DNA of 64,000 nucleotides from F23-B02 sp946405205 (GCA_946405205.1 CAMJGL010000004.1:1-64000), one strand, 5' to 3'; positions 1-8,889 are shown, numbered from the stretch's first letter. Program-made: numbers and translations. Notes: generated by a model from the sequence alone, not told the origin.

Positions 1-82
1 GCAGATGATAGAACAGCAAGTGAATGATGTACCATTTCGTCCCGACAATGAAGCCTATGGACAAGTAAGTCAGTGGATTTAA
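1..82 (+). CDS. C-terminal fragment of an unidentified protein (cut by window start)
   Basis: An open frame enters from the left edge (codons begin at base 2) and ends at a TAA at 80-82, giving about 26 residues that end in GQVSQWI. It is too short to assign to a family. It lies upstream of, and on the same strand as, the lipoprotein at 168, from which a good promoter separates it. It could be a chance open frame, so confidence is low. Confidence 0.3.
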   Translation, partial: QMIEQQVNDVPFRPDNEAYGQVSQWI

Positions 83-104
83 GCCAAAGCTAACCCGATT
101 CGAG

Positions 105-134
105 TTGAAAAGCCAAACCATTTTATGATACAAT
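105..134 (+). promoter_or_regulatory. Sigma-70 type promoter of the lipoprotein gene
   Basis: TTGAAA at 105-110 and TACAAT at 129-134 are separated by 18 bp. This sits 33 bp before the ATG at 168. A GGAGG ribosome binding site at 152-156 lies between them. Confidence 0.6.
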
Positions 135-167
135 GCATAAAATAACCGAACGGAGGATGCTTGAGTC

Positions 168-656
168 ATGAAAAAACTGTTCTGTTTTATGCTGTCTGTT
201 TTATGCCTTTTTTCATTGTTTGGATGTTCCAACGTAAAAGAGAATGATGCACTCAACACGCTTCCTACGGATGTTTACGATATAGAAGATTTCAAGTGTG
301 TCTGTTCAATTGACGGTGAAACTGAATTTGTTATTGAAGCAGATGAAGCAAAGCAGTTGTATTCATTTGTGATGGAACAATGGGGGCAGGCAGATCAAAC
401 TAATATTGACAGCTTGGAGAAAGAGTATGTTTATATTCAGTTCCAGGACGGAGAGCCGTTTGTTTTGAGCCAGCAGGCAAAAACGGAAGTCGCAGATACC
501 CCTGCGGAATCTGTAGAACAATTTTATGGCGTTTTTTGGATTCTTGAGAGCGACTTTATGGTTTATACGGCTGCGCCTATGACATCCTTTCAGGCTTATT
601 ACAAACTCCCCGACGGCACTTATGATAAAGTGACCGAGATGGTTAATATGAATTGA
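168..656 (+). CDS. Small lipoprotein of unknown function
   Basis: 162 residues. The N-terminus is a lipoprotein signal: MKK, a hydrophobic run, then the lipobox LFGC with the lipidated cysteine at residue 20, so the protein should be anchored on the outer face of the membrane. The rest is soluble and acidic with no motif I recognise. The gene is visibly richer in A+T than the genes that follow, which may indicate separate origin. It has its own promoter and ends at a hairpin terminator, so it appears monocistronic. Function unknown. Confidence 0.75.
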   Translation: MKKLFCFMLSVLCLFSLFGCSNVKENDALNTLPTDVYDIEDFKCVCSIDGETEFVIEADEAKQLYSFVMEQWGQADQTNIDSLEKEYVYIQFQDGEPFVLSQQAKTEVADTPAESVEQFYGVFWILESDFMVYTAAPMTSFQAYYKLPDGTYDKVTEMVNMN

Positions 657-704
657 TCGCCTCGGAAAGCGATACAGCAGTAAAAATCGAATACTTAATA
701 TCTA

Positions 705-737
705 TGGGCAGTCTCAGACAGAGATTGCCCATTTTTT
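705..737 (+). terminator. Rho-independent terminator of the lipoprotein gene
   Basis: An 11-bp stem with one G-U pair (705-715 with 721-731), a five-base loop and six T at 732-737. The 3' arm also contains the TTGCCC -35 box of the next promoter, so terminator and promoter overlap. Confidence 0.75.
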
Positions 738-752
738 AAGATATGGTATAAT
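725..752 (+). promoter_or_regulatory. Promoter of the MATE exporter gene
   Basis: TTGCCC at 725-730, a 16-bp spacer and TATAAT at 747-752, preceded by TGG, which makes an extended -10. A GGAGG at 774-778 lies 7 bp before the TTG start at 786. Confidence 0.6.
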
Positions 753-785
753 AAGCATATAAAGTGTACTTACGGAGGCACGGAT

Positions 786-2138
786 TTGAAAGAAGTCAAT
801 TTGACCGAGGGACCTATCTTTCAAAAGTTAATAAAGTTTTCCCTGCCGATGATAGCGGGAAACTTGCTGCAGCAGATATACAATCTCGTTGATGCGCTGA
901 TCGTCGGCAAGTTCCTCGGAGCGGACGCGCTGGCGTCCGTCGGCTCTTCCTATACGCTGATGATCTTCATCACCTCGATCATCATAGGACTTTGCATGGG
1001 AAGCGGAGCGTTTTTTTCGGCTGATCACGGCGCTGCGGATGAGAGAAGGCTGAAAAAAGATATCCGGCTGTCTTTCTGGTTCATTCTGTCTGTCACCCTG
1101 ATCATCTACCTGATAATCTACCCGGGAATGCAAATGATCCAAAACCTGCTACAAGTTCCGCAGAAGCTGATGGAAATGACGAGGGAATATATCTCCGTTG
1201 TGTTTTCAGGCATCATTTTTGTGTTTCTCTATAACTTTTTTGCGTATCTGCTCAGGGCGATGGGCAATTCGTTCATGCCGCTTGTTTTCCTGGCGGTATC
1301 ATCGGTGCTGAATATCGTGCTTGACATATGGTTCGTCGTCGGGCTCGGGCTCGGCGTAAGCGGCGCGGCGTGGGCAACTGTGATAGCACAGGCGGTATCG
1401 GGAATTGGAATAGCAATTTATTCGCTGGCAAAGCTCCCGCTGCTCAGACGGGATAAGGACAGCATGAGCTGGGATATATGCAGACTGAAGGAGATCATTG
1501 TAAATGACGTTGCGACCGGCATCCAGCAGTCGGTGATGAATTTCGGTATTTTGATGATACAGGGCCTGGTCAACAGCTTCGGCGCAGGCGTGATGGCCTC
1601 GTTTGCCGCGGCAGTGAAAATCGACACGATAGCCTATATGCCGGCGCAGGAATTCGGAAACGCATATTCCCTGTTCGTCTCACAAAACTACGGCGCAAAG
1701 AAAAGCGAGCGCATACGAAGCGGAACGCGCACGGCGTTTGCGGCGTCAGTTGCTTTCTGCGCTCTGATATCCGTTTTGATCTACATCTTTGCGGGAGATC
1801 TGATGCGGCTGTTTATTGATGCAGACGAGGTTCAGATCATCGCGGAGGGAATAAGATATTTGAGGATCGAGGGAGCAATGTATGTGGGTATCGGCATGCT
1901 GTTCCTCTGGTACGGCTATTTCCGCGGCATAAACAGACCTCATATATCGCTTGTTCTCACGGTAATTTCCCTTGGTACCCGCGTCGCCTTGTCCTACGCG
2001 CTGGCGCCGCATACCGCGTTGGGAGTGGTCGCCATATGGTGCTCCATACCGATAGGCTGGTTCCTGGCCGACGCTGCCGGATACGCTTTTTACCGGAAGA
2101 ATAAGGAGAAAAGCATTGCCTTTGACACAGTCAAATAA
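786..2138 (+). CDS. MATE family multidrug/cation antiporter
   Basis: 450 residues with about twelve hydrophobic segments, the normal size and layout of the MATE (NorM/DinF-like) Na+- or H+-coupled exporter family. The N-terminus (GPIFQKLIKFSLPMIAGNLLQQ) and the segment around IVGKFLGADALASVG are typical of the Firmicute branch. The start is TTG, chosen because GGAGG lies 7 bp upstream and no earlier ATG is in frame. The protein ends just before a strong terminator, so the gene is probably a single transcription unit. The substrate (drug, dye or metabolite) cannot be told from sequence. Confidence 0.93.
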   Translation: MKEVNLTEGPIFQKLIKFSLPMIAGNLLQQIYNLVDALIVGKFLGADALASVGSSYTLMIFITSIIIGLCMGSGAFFSADHGAADERRLKKDIRLSFWFILSVTLIIYLIIYPGMQMIQNLLQVPQKLMEMTREYISVVFSGIIFVFLYNFFAYLLRAMGNSFMPLVFLAVSSVLNIVLDIWFVVGLGLGVSGAAWATVIAQAVSGIGIAIYSLAKLPLLRRDKDSMSWDICRLKEIIVNDVATGIQQSVMNFGILMIQGLVNSFGAGVMASFAAAVKIDTIAYMPAQEFGNAYSLFVSQNYGAKKSERIRSGTRTAFAASVAFCALISVLIYIFAGDLMRLFIDADEVQIIAEGIRYLRIEGAMYVGIGMLFLWYGYFRGINRPHISLVLTVISLGTRVALSYALAPHTALGVVAIWCSIPIGWFLADAAGYAFYRKNKEKSIAFDTVK

Positions 2139-2159
2139 AAAAATTACCATGGTATTATT

Positions 2160-2187
2160 GCCCGCTGAGAGATCAGCGGGCTTTTTT
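2160..2187 (+). terminator. Terminator after the MATE gene
   Basis: Perfect 9-bp stem GCCCGCTGA (2160-2168) with TCAGCGGGC (2173-2181), a GAGA loop and six T at 2182-2187. Confidence 0.85.
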
Positions 2188-2343
2188 GCTGCAAATATAC
2201 ATATTTTCCTCGGCAAATTTTTGCCCGGCGCATAGAACAAAAACAAAATGCAAATAACATAAAAGAAAACCAAGTTCGCAGCCGCGATGACCCGGCAATA
2301 TGCAAACGCCCTCGCCGGCGGCGGAAAAGATAGGAGTTTAGCA

Positions 2344-3702
2344 ATGGAAGAGAAAAAACGCAAATTTAAAATGATGGACGCCATTCTGACGGTCATCTGC
2401 GTGGTGTTCGTGGCGGAGGCGGCAGCGCCGGTCGCCGCCATCGGCAACTCGCAATACTTCTGGTGGCTGTTTATGATAATCTGCTTCCTCGTGCCGTACG
2501 GACTGATCTCGGCGGAGCTCGGAACGTCTTATGATAAAGGCGGCGGCCTGTACGATTGGATAACGACGGCGCACGGCCACAAATGGGGAGCGAGGGTATC
2601 GTGGTACTACTGGATAAACTTCCCTCTGTGGATGGCGTCTCTCGCCGTTATTTTTCCCGATATGATAGAGCTTATCACGGGCGCGGAGATAAACACGGTG
2701 ACTGCGATAATCATCGAGCTTGCATTTATCTGGATCGTCACCTTTGTCGCCTACACTCCCGCGTCGGACGCCTCATGGATACTCAACGGCGCGGCTATCA
2801 TAAAGGTGCTGCTGGCGGTCGGCGTCGGAGCTTTAGGCATTTACGGAGCGATCAAAAACGGCATGGCGAACCCGATCACGGTGTCAAATCTGCTGCCCTC
2901 GTTCAATATCGACAGCCTGTCCTATATCTCGGTCATCATATTCAATATGCTCGGCTTTGAGGTCATATGCACCATGTCCGAGGAAATGGAGGACCCCAAG
3001 AAGCAGATACCGCAGGCGATAGTCACGGGCGGCCTCGTCATCGCGGCTATCTATATGTTTTCGGCGTTCGGCATAGGCGCGGCGATACCCACTAAGGATA
3101 TCAGCACGGAAAGCGGCCTTATCGATGCGTTCATGCTGCTTACGGGCAGGAGCGGGGGCATATTCATTGTCGCCGTGGCGATACTGTTTTTGCTGACACT
3201 GTTCGGCAATATGATCTCGTGGTCCACGGGTGTGCATGAGGTCGCCGCCTACGCGGCCGAAAACGGCGATATGCCGGAGGTGTTCGGCAGGAGAAACGGA
3301 AAGAACATGCCGGTCGGCGGCATAACGGTCACGGCGATAGTCGCTTCGATAATTGTCATCGCCGCGCCGTTTATCCCGAACCAGAATCTTTTCTGGAGCT
3401 TCTTTGCGCTTAATCTGGTCATGCTTCTGCTGTCGTATGTACCGGTATTTCCGGCATTCCTCAAGCTCAGGGAAAACGACCCCGAGCGGGAGCGCCCGTT
3501 CAGGGTACCGGGCGGCTCAGGACTGCTCAAGCTCATGTCGTATGTGCCGATGGTGCTGATAATCGTGTCAATCATCTTCACGGCCGTTCCGCTGTCCTTC
3601 GACGCGGAGACGCTGGCGGGAACGCTTCCCATCCTGATCGGCGCGGTGCTGTTTGTGGTTTTGGGAGAGATCATGCTCTGTGTGAAAAAGGTAAAACGCT
3701 AA
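2344..3702 (+). CDS. APC family amino acid/polyamine permease, probable agmatine:putrescine antiporter
   Basis: 452 residues from the ATG at 2344, which has TAGGAG 12 bp upstream; the in-frame ATG at 2287 has no good ribosome binding site. Twelve hydrophobic segments and the APC-superfamily start (FKMMDAILTVICVVFVAEAAAPVAAIGNS) place it with glutamate:GABA-type and agmatine:putrescine antiporters. It is the first gene of an operon with agmatine deiminase, putrescine carbamoyltransferase and carbamate kinase. By analogy with AguD it would import agmatine in exchange for putrescine, so that the pathway costs no transport energy. The family is clear; the substrate is inferred from context. Confidence 0.85.
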   Translation: MEEKKRKFKMMDAILTVICVVFVAEAAAPVAAIGNSQYFWWLFMIICFLVPYGLISAELGTSYDKGGGLYDWITTAHGHKWGARVSWYYWINFPLWMASLAVIFPDMIELITGAEINTVTAIIIELAFIWIVTFVAYTPASDASWILNGAAIIKVLLAVGVGALGIYGAIKNGMANPITVSNLLPSFNIDSLSYISVIIFNMLGFEVICTMSEEMEDPKKQIPQAIVTGGLVIAAIYMFSAFGIGAAIPTKDISTESGLIDAFMLLTGRSGGIFIVAVAILFLLTLFGNMISWSTGVHEVAAYAAENGDMPEVFGRRNGKNMPVGGITVTAIVASIIVIAAPFIPNQNLFWSFFALNLVMLLLSYVPVFPAFLKLRENDPERERPFRVPGGSGLLKLMSYVPMVLIIVSIIFTAVPLSFDAETLAGTLPILIGAVLFVVLGEIMLCVKKVKR

Positions 3703-3767
3703 GCAAGCTTTTGAGCCCGAAGTAGCGGGCAAAGAGAATTTATAAATGACAGGAAAGGAAACGGAAA

Positions 3768-4874
3768 ATGGCAAAGAGAATTCAGGGAACAACACCAAAG
3801 CAGGACGGCTTCAGAATGCCTGCGGAATTTGAGGAACAGGAGCAGATATGGATGCTCTGGCCGGAAAGACCCGATAACTGGCGAAACGGCGCAAAGCCGG
3901 CGCAGGAGGCTTTCAAAAATGTCGCGGCCGCGATAAGCGAGTTCGAGCCGGTAACGGTATGCGTGAATCCGTCGCAGTATCAGAACGCGAGAGCGCGTCT
4001 GCCCGAGAACATCCGTGTCGTCGAGATGATGAGCGACGACGCATGGGTGCGCGACTGCGGCCCGACGTTTGTCGTCAACGACAAGGGTGAGCTCCGAGCA
4101 AACGACTGGACCTTCAACGCGTGGGGCGGCATGTATGACGGCCTTTATTTCCCCTGGGCAAACGACGACCTCGTGGCGCAGAAAATATGCGAGATCGAGA
4201 ACGTCGACAGCTACCGCACGGAGGGCTTCGTCCTCGAGGGCGGCTCGATAAGCGTCGACGGCGAGGGCACGCTGCTGACAACGGAGATGTGCCTGCTCAG
4301 CGAGGGACGCAATCCGCATATGAACAGGGCGGAGATCGAGCAGATGCTTATTGAGCATCTTAATCTGGAAAAGATCATTTGGATAAAGGAAGGCATCGAC
4401 CCGAACGAGACCAACGGCCACATCGACGACGTCGCCTGCTTTATAAGACCCGGCGAGGTCGCCTGTATTTACACGGACGACACGGAGCATCCGTTCTATA
4501 AAGAGGCTAAGGCGGCGTATGAAACGCTGTGCAATGCAACGGACGCAAAGGGCAGAAAGCTCAAGGTGCATAAGCTCTGCCTGACGAAAAAGCCCTGCTA
4601 TCTGACCGGCGCGGACACCATAGACTATGTTCAGGGTACGCTTCCGCGTGAGGAGGGTGAGGTATCCATCGCCTCTTATATGAACTTCCTCATCGTAAAC
4701 GGCGGCATCATCCTTCCGCAGTACGGCGACGAAAACGACGAGCTTGCCGTGCAGCAGGTGCAGGCCATGTTCCCCGAGCGCAAGGTCGTGGGCGTAAGAA
4801 CAGAGGAAGTGGCTTACGGCGGCGGCAATATCCACTGCATCACGCAGCAGCAGCCCAAGGCCAAGTGCCGCTGA
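3768..4874 (+). CDS. aguA: Agmatine deiminase
   Basis: 368 residues, the full family length. It hydrolyses agmatine to N-carbamoylputrescine and ammonia. Visible family signatures are the start MPAEFEEQEQIWMLWPERPDNW, the SDDAWVRDCGPTFV segment with substrate-binding acidic residues, NGHIDDVACF with the catalytic His/Asp, and the C-terminal YGGGNIHCIT with the nucleophilic cysteine at residue 357. The ATG at 3768 follows AAAGGAAACGG. It is the second gene of the operon, 65 bp after the permease and 24 bp before the carbamoyltransferase. Confidence 0.97.
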   Translation: MAKRIQGTTPKQDGFRMPAEFEEQEQIWMLWPERPDNWRNGAKPAQEAFKNVAAAISEFEPVTVCVNPSQYQNARARLPENIRVVEMMSDDAWVRDCGPTFVVNDKGELRANDWTFNAWGGMYDGLYFPWANDDLVAQKICEIENVDSYRTEGFVLEGGSISVDGEGTLLTTEMCLLSEGRNPHMNRAEIEQMLIEHLNLEKIIWIKEGIDPNETNGHIDDVACFIRPGEVACIYTDDTEHPFYKEAKAAYETLCNATDAKGRKLKVHKLCLTKKPCYLTGADTIDYVQGTLPREEGEVSIASYMNFLIVNGGIILPQYGDENDELAVQQVQAMFPERKVVGVRTEEVAYGGGNIHCITQQQPKAKCR

Positions 4875-4898
4875 CCAAATATTAAAGGAGATTTGACC

Positions 4899-5927
4899 AT
4901 GTACGAAAACGGAGTAAGGCATTTTATCGATACGCAGGACCTTACAAAAGAGGAGCTGCTGGACATTATTGAGCTCTCGCTCGAGATAAAGAAAAGCATC
5001 AAGGCCGGCTACTACCCGCCGCTTATGAAGCATAAGACGCTCGGCATGATATTCCAGCAGTCTTCCACAAGAACGCGAGTGTCCTTCGAAACCGCGATGG
5101 AGCAGCTCGGCGGCCACGCGCAGTACCTCGGACCGGGCATGATACAGCTCGGCGGCCATGAGACGATAGGCGATACCGGCAAGGTGCTGAGCCATCTGGT
5201 GGATATCGTCATGGCGCGTGTTATCGAGCACAAGACCGTTGTTGAGCTTGCAAAGTCATGCACTATTCCGGTGCTCAACGGTATGTCCGACTATAACCAC
5301 CCGACGCAGGAGATCGGCGATATGTGCACGATAATGGAAAACCTGCCGCGCGGAAAGAGGCTTGAGGACTGCAAGGTCGTGTTCGTCGGCGACGGAACGC
5401 AGGTGTGCGCATCTCTCGGCATGATAACGACCAAGCTCGGAATGCGCTTTGTCCACTACGGCCCTGTAGAGCATCAGCTCAATGAGCAGCACAAGAAGAT
5501 AATGGAGGAAAACTGCAAGCTGTCCGGCGGCACATGGGAGGTAACGGACGACAGGAACTCCGTCAGAGGCGCCGACTTTATTTACACCGACGTCTGGTAC
5601 GGCCTGTACGAAAACGAGATGCCGAAGGAGGAGCGCGTGCGCGTGTTCCACGATTATCAGGTAAACCGCGAGCTCATGTCCCTGGGCAACATCGGCTGCA
5701 AGTTCATGCACTGCCTGCCCGCGACGAGGGGAGAGGACGTGACGGACGAGGTCGCCGACTCCGACTCCTCGCTCTGCTGGGAGGAGGCCGGCAACCGCCT
5801 GACTGCCATGCGCGGCCTGCTGGTGTACTTCACCCAGCATCAGCGCGCCGAGGAGCCGACCGAGCTGCAGGAGGCAGCGGCCAAGGAGCAGCTTGATACC
5901 TTCATGTACGAGAGAGGGATAATATAA
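4899..5927 (+). CDS. ptcA: Putrescine carbamoyltransferase
   Basis: 342 residues. It phosphorolyses N-carbamoylputrescine to putrescine and carbamoyl phosphate. It belongs to the aspartate/ornithine carbamoyltransferase family: STRTR (residues 56-60) binds carbamoyl phosphate, and HCLPATRGEDV near residue 270 is the second active-site loop. The segment YLGPGMIQLGGHETIGDT is the form seen in putrescine rather than ornithine enzymes, and the operon context agrees. The start is the ATG at 4899 with AAAGGAG ending 8 bp upstream; a TTG at 4893 is in frame but badly placed. The stop codon directly abuts the next start. Confidence 0.95.
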   Translation: MYENGVRHFIDTQDLTKEELLDIIELSLEIKKSIKAGYYPPLMKHKTLGMIFQQSSTRTRVSFETAMEQLGGHAQYLGPGMIQLGGHETIGDTGKVLSHLVDIVMARVIEHKTVVELAKSCTIPVLNGMSDYNHPTQEIGDMCTIMENLPRGKRLEDCKVVFVGDGTQVCASLGMITTKLGMRFVHYGPVEHQLNEQHKKIMEENCKLSGGTWEVTDDRNSVRGADFIYTDVWYGLYENEMPKEERVRVFHDYQVNRELMSLGNIGCKFMHCLPATRGEDVTDEVADSDSSLCWEEAGNRLTAMRGLLVYFTQHQRAEEPTELQEAAAKEQLDTFMYERGII

Positions 5928-6869
5928 TTGTCGAGAATAGTGATAGCGCTGGGTGGAAACGCCCTGCAGTCGAAAAACAGCGCTCCGACAGCCGAAGGGC
6001 AGCTTGAGGTCGTAAAGCAGACCTGTGAGAGGATAGCCGATATAAGCGAGCGCGGCTATGAGGTCGCCATCGTCCACGGCAACGGCCCGCAGGTCGGGCG
6101 TATAGTGCTTGCATCGGAGGCCGCCAAGGATGTGACGCCGGCGATGCCCTTTGACGTCTGCGGAGCAATGAGTCAGGGTTATATCGGCTATCACATCCAG
6201 CAGGCGCTCAAATATGCCCTGAGCACGCGAGGTATCAGCTATCCGGTGCTGACGGTCGCCACGCAGGTCATCGTCGATGCCGCCGACCCCGCCTTTCAAA
6301 AACCCACAAAGCCCATCGGCGCTTTCTATACCGAGCAGGAGGCCAAAAAGCTCGCGGAGGAAAAGGGCTACACGATGAAGGAGGACGCAGGCAGAGGCTG
6401 GCGCCGCGTCGTGGCTTCTCCGCTGCCGAGAAGAATAGTGGAGATAGAAGCTATAAAGGCTCTGTGGGATACCTCCATCGTCATTTCCTGCGGCGGAGGC
6501 GGCATACCGGTGGTCGAGAGACCGGACGGCACGCTTGAGGGCGTCGCGGCGGTCATAGACAAGGACTTCGCGGCGGAGCTTCTTGCCGAGGAGGTCAACG
6601 CGGATACGCTGATGATCCTGACGGAGGTAGAAAAGGTCGCCGTAAACTGGGGCAAGCCCAACCAGAGGGAGCTTGACCATATGAACCTGAGGGAAGCGGC
6701 GAGATACGTTGAGGAAGGACACTTTGCGCCCGGCAGCATGCTGCCGAAGGTCGAAGCGGCCATGAGATTTGCAAGGACCTATCCGAACAGGAATGCGATA
6801 ATCACAAGCCTCGATAAGGCCATAGACGCCCTGGAGGGCAAAACGGGCACTACGATCACCTTTGCTTGA
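5928..6869 (+). CDS. arcC: Carbamate kinase of the agmatine pathway
   Basis: 313 residues, the usual length. It transfers phosphate from carbamoyl phosphate to ADP, which is the ATP-yielding last step of agmatine fermentation. Signatures: N-terminal RIVIALGGNALQ, VHGNGPQVGRI, the GGGGIPVV segment near residue 187, and FAPGSMLPKVEAA. It starts with TTG at 5928 immediately after the TAA of ptcA, which suggests translational coupling. It is called aguC when in an agmatine cluster. The operon ends at a strong hairpin 27 bp downstream. Confidence 0.96.
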   Translation: MSRIVIALGGNALQSKNSAPTAEGQLEVVKQTCERIADISERGYEVAIVHGNGPQVGRIVLASEAAKDVTPAMPFDVCGAMSQGYIGYHIQQALKYALSTRGISYPVLTVATQVIVDAADPAFQKPTKPIGAFYTEQEAKKLAEEKGYTMKEDAGRGWRRVVASPLPRRIVEIEAIKALWDTSIVISCGGGGIPVVERPDGTLEGVAAVIDKDFAAELLAEEVNADTLMILTEVEKVAVNWGKPNQRELDHMNLREAARYVEEGHFAPGSMLPKVEAAMRFARTYPNRNAIITSLDKAIDALEGKTGTTITFA

Positions 6870-6895
6870 CAGCCGTGCCCGGCGCAAAAAAAGAC

Positions 6896-6932
6896 CCTGC
6901 CGCAGAAGAATGTATCTGCGGCAGGATTTTTC
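6896..6932. terminator. Terminator between the agmatine operon and the convergent YcxB-like gene
   Basis: Perfect 11-bp stem (6896-6906 with 6915-6925), an eight-base loop, then ATTTTTC on the plus strand. It closes the agmatine operon and may also serve the convergent gene ending at 6935. Confidence 0.85.
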
Positions 6933-6934
6933 GT

Positions 6935-7531
6935 TTATTTCGGGATCTTTTTGGTGTTTTTCCGTTCCTTTATCAGCGTGGAGAGCTTTACCGAGTACCA
7001 TCGCCGCGCCTTCGTCCACTCAAGCTCCGTACGCTCCGAAGCGAGACGCATGAAGCCGTCGGCGTCCGCCGGAGAGAGACTGGACTTATCGACCACATAC
7101 GCGACCTGAGGGGCGGCAAAGAAGTAAAAATACTCATCGTCCTCGATGAGCCTGATGATGTTGTCAAAGCCGATGCGGTTTTTGTCCTTTCCGGAGGATA
7201 TGTCAAAGCCGTCGCGGTCAAAGCTGTAAACCGAGGTGGGGAACTTGCCGTCAAAGGCCTTTATCAGCTTGTCGGCGTCGTTTTTGGGTATGGAGTTTAA
7301 ATACATCGGCCCCCAGCAGCCGAGAAGCACCAGTATAGTTGACACGGCGCCGCCCAGCCTGCCGCTCACTCCGGCCAGTATCATTATCAGAGAGCCGAGG
7401 ATAAAGCCGATCTGCTTTTTGCCGCGGAACGCGGAAAACTGGACCTTGCAGAAAGCAATGATAGCGTTCTCGTTGTATCTTACCCTGCCGGTGAACAGGG
7501 GCTTGCTTTCAGCGCCATTGCTGCTTTTCAT
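6935..7531 (-). CDS. YcxB-like membrane protein
   Basis: 198 residues. Two adjacent hydrophobic segments lie near residues 40-80, and a soluble C-terminal half ends near FMRLASERTELEWTKARRW. The layout, two membrane helices followed by a YcxB-like C-terminal domain, resembles a widespread family of unknown function in Firmicutes. The ATG has GAGG upstream, and the gene follows the RpiR regulator by 15 bp on the same strand, so the two are probably cotranscribed. The family call rests on the overall pattern only. Confidence 0.7.
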   Translation of the reverse strand: MKSSNGAESKPLFTGRVRYNENAIIAFCKVQFSAFRGKKQIGFILGSLIMILAGVSGRLGGAVSTILVLLGCWGPMYLNSIPKNDADKLIKAFDGKFPTSVYSFDRDGFDISSGKDKNRIGFDNIIRLIEDDEYFYFFAAPQVAYVVDKSSLSPADADGFMRLASERTELEWTKARRWYSVKLSTLIKERKNTKKIPK

Positions 7532-7546
7532 TTTGGAACCTCGCTG

Positions 7547-8404
7547 TCAGTATTTTGTGTTGCCGAGCTCCTTCTCGATGCGGTAGAAGCCGTCGCCGGC
7601 ATCAGGCTTTTTAAAAGCGATCATTGTATAAAGAACGTCTACGAGCGCCATCTGTGCAAGTCTGGACGCAAGCGCAACACGGCGGTACTTGGTCTCGTTT
7701 GAGGCTGTGTGCAGAGCGACGGTCGAGATATCCGCAAGAGGGGAGTGGCCTACATTCGTAAGCGAGATGACCTTTGCCTTGTTGGCCAGAGCGATCTCGG
7801 CCGCGTGAACGACATCCTTGGAGCTGCCGGAGTGACTTACGGCGAACAGGATGTCATTCTCCTTCAAAAATGCGGAACAGATGACCTGAAGATGACTGTC
7901 GGCATATGCCGTTGCGTCCATGCCCAGGCGCATGAACTTATGCTGAATATCGGACGCGATGGCGTGGGAAGCGCCGAGACCGCAGATGCATATTTTATTC
8001 GCGTGCAGAAGGAGCTCGGCGGCCTTGTCGAGAAGATTCGCGTCCTGGATACGGTATGTAAAGTTCAGTGTGTGCAGAATGCCCTGAAAGACCTTCTCCA
8101 TGACCGCCGCGGAGGAATCGTCGGCGGATATTTCCTCGTTTATGACCTGTATCGGCGTAACGATATCCTGAGCGAGCGAGATTTTGAGCTCCTGATAGGA
8201 GCCGCTGCCGATCTTCTGGCTCGTGCGGATAACGGTAGCGTCGCTGACGCCGCTTTTTGCCGCCAATTCGGAAACCGACAGATATATGACCTCATTCGGA
8301 TGCTGGATGATGTAATCGCAAACGAGCTGCTCTGATTTGCTCAGATTGCCGCGCATAGCCTGAATTTTGAGGATCATGGCCGGAGTCTGATTATTGAATT
8401 CCAT
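7547..8404 (-). CDS. MurR/RpiR family transcriptional regulator
   Basis: 285 residues. The N-terminal RpiR helix-turn-helix domain (about 10-85) contains VSELAAKSGVSDATVIRTSQKIGSGSYQELKISLAQDI. A SIS sugar-phosphate-binding domain (about 120-260) contains ICGLGASHAIASDIQHKFMRLG and AVSHSGSSKDVV. Such proteins respond to phosphosugars or other phosphorylated or acidic metabolites. It is divergent from the TRAP operon with its own promoter, and the shared 485-bp intergenic region holds several copies of a TGAAAT-N3-ATTTCA palindrome that it probably binds. Related copies lie before larA at 25.7 kb. Start supported by GAGAGG upstream. Confidence 0.93.
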   Translation of the reverse strand: MEFNNQTPAMILKIQAMRGNLSKSEQLVCDYIIQHPNEVIYLSVSELAAKSGVSDATVIRTSQKIGSGSYQELKISLAQDIVTPIQVINEEISADDSSAAVMEKVFQGILHTLNFTYRIQDANLLDKAAELLLHANKICICGLGASHAIASDIQHKFMRLGMDATAYADSHLQVICSAFLKENDILFAVSHSGSSKDVVHAAEIALANKAKVISLTNVGHSPLADISTVALHTASNETKYRRVALASRLAQMALVDVLYTMIAFKKPDAGDGFYRIEKELGNTKY

Positions 8405-8443
8405 AATTTAACCTCTCAACACGAAAAATATACCTTATTAAAT

Positions 8444-8472
8444 ATAATACCAAGAATGACCAAAAAACTCAA
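8444..8472 (-). promoter_or_regulatory. Promoter of the rpiR-type gene
   Basis: On the minus strand TTGAGT (complement of 8467-8472), a 17-bp spacer and TATTAT (complement of 8444-8449). The predicted transcript starts about 33 bases before the ATG at 8404. Confidence 0.6.
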
Positions 8473-8610
8473 GCACATTTATATCTGAATGTTTATAGTA
8501 TATCATACATGAAATATTATTACAGAAAAAATAATTCATAAAAAACAACTGTAATACTTGTGCAAAAACCACGAAATTTTATTTCAAACCTGTTTTAATC
8601 TTAAAAATGC

Positions 8611-8639
8611 TTGAAATACAATGAGCTGTTAGCTATAAT
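8611..8639 (+). promoter_or_regulatory. Promoter of the TRAP/aminotransferase operon
   Basis: TTGAAA at 8611-8616, exactly 17 bp, and a perfect TATAAT at 8634-8639. The transcript would start near 8646 and carry a leader of about 240 bases. Operator-like palindromes lie both upstream and downstream. Confidence 0.7.
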
Positions 8640-8889
8640 GCGAATGTAAAGCGGCAGTGTAAGCCCCCAGCGCACTGTCTGTTATTTAACTTTTGTTGAA
8701 ATAAAATTTCAGAATGAAAATTTCAGATGGCCTTAAGAAGCAAGCACTGAAATCATGTCCTGAGCGCAGCAGCCTCCTGCACGGTCCCGCGCAGGAGGCG
8801 GGAGGCAGGATGACGCGGTACGGCTTCGGCTGTGATTTCGGCGGCAGCTTCCGGCGATAAAGAGAAAATTAAAAAATAGGAGGAAAGAA

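Larger units (their letters stand above)
8405..8889. promoter_or_regulatory. AT-rich divergent control region with repeated palindromes (probable RpiR operators)
   Basis: A gene-free 485 bp between the regulator and the TRAP operon. Four related palindromes are visible: TGAAATATTATTACA at 8510-8524 (one mismatch to TGAAAT-N3-ATTTCA), CGAAATTTTATTTCA at 8572-8586 (one mismatch), TGAAATAAAATTTCA at 8697-8711 (perfect) and the shorter TGAAAATTTCA at 8715-8725. The sites bracket the TRAP promoter. A 9-bp hairpin (8772-8780 with 8791-8799) lies in the long leader before the AGGAGG at 8878-8883. That the RpiR protein binds here is inference from position and symmetry. Confidence 0.65.

Noticed and set aside
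3699..5231. A 510-codon open frame on the minus strand opposite aguA and ptcA
   Set aside because: It runs antisense through two unmistakable enzymes; long antisense frames are common in GC-rich coding DNA and the translation has no family features.
5256..7019. A 587-codon minus-strand open frame
   Set aside because: It is antisense to ptcA and carbamate kinase, crosses a terminator and has no motif or ribosome binding site.
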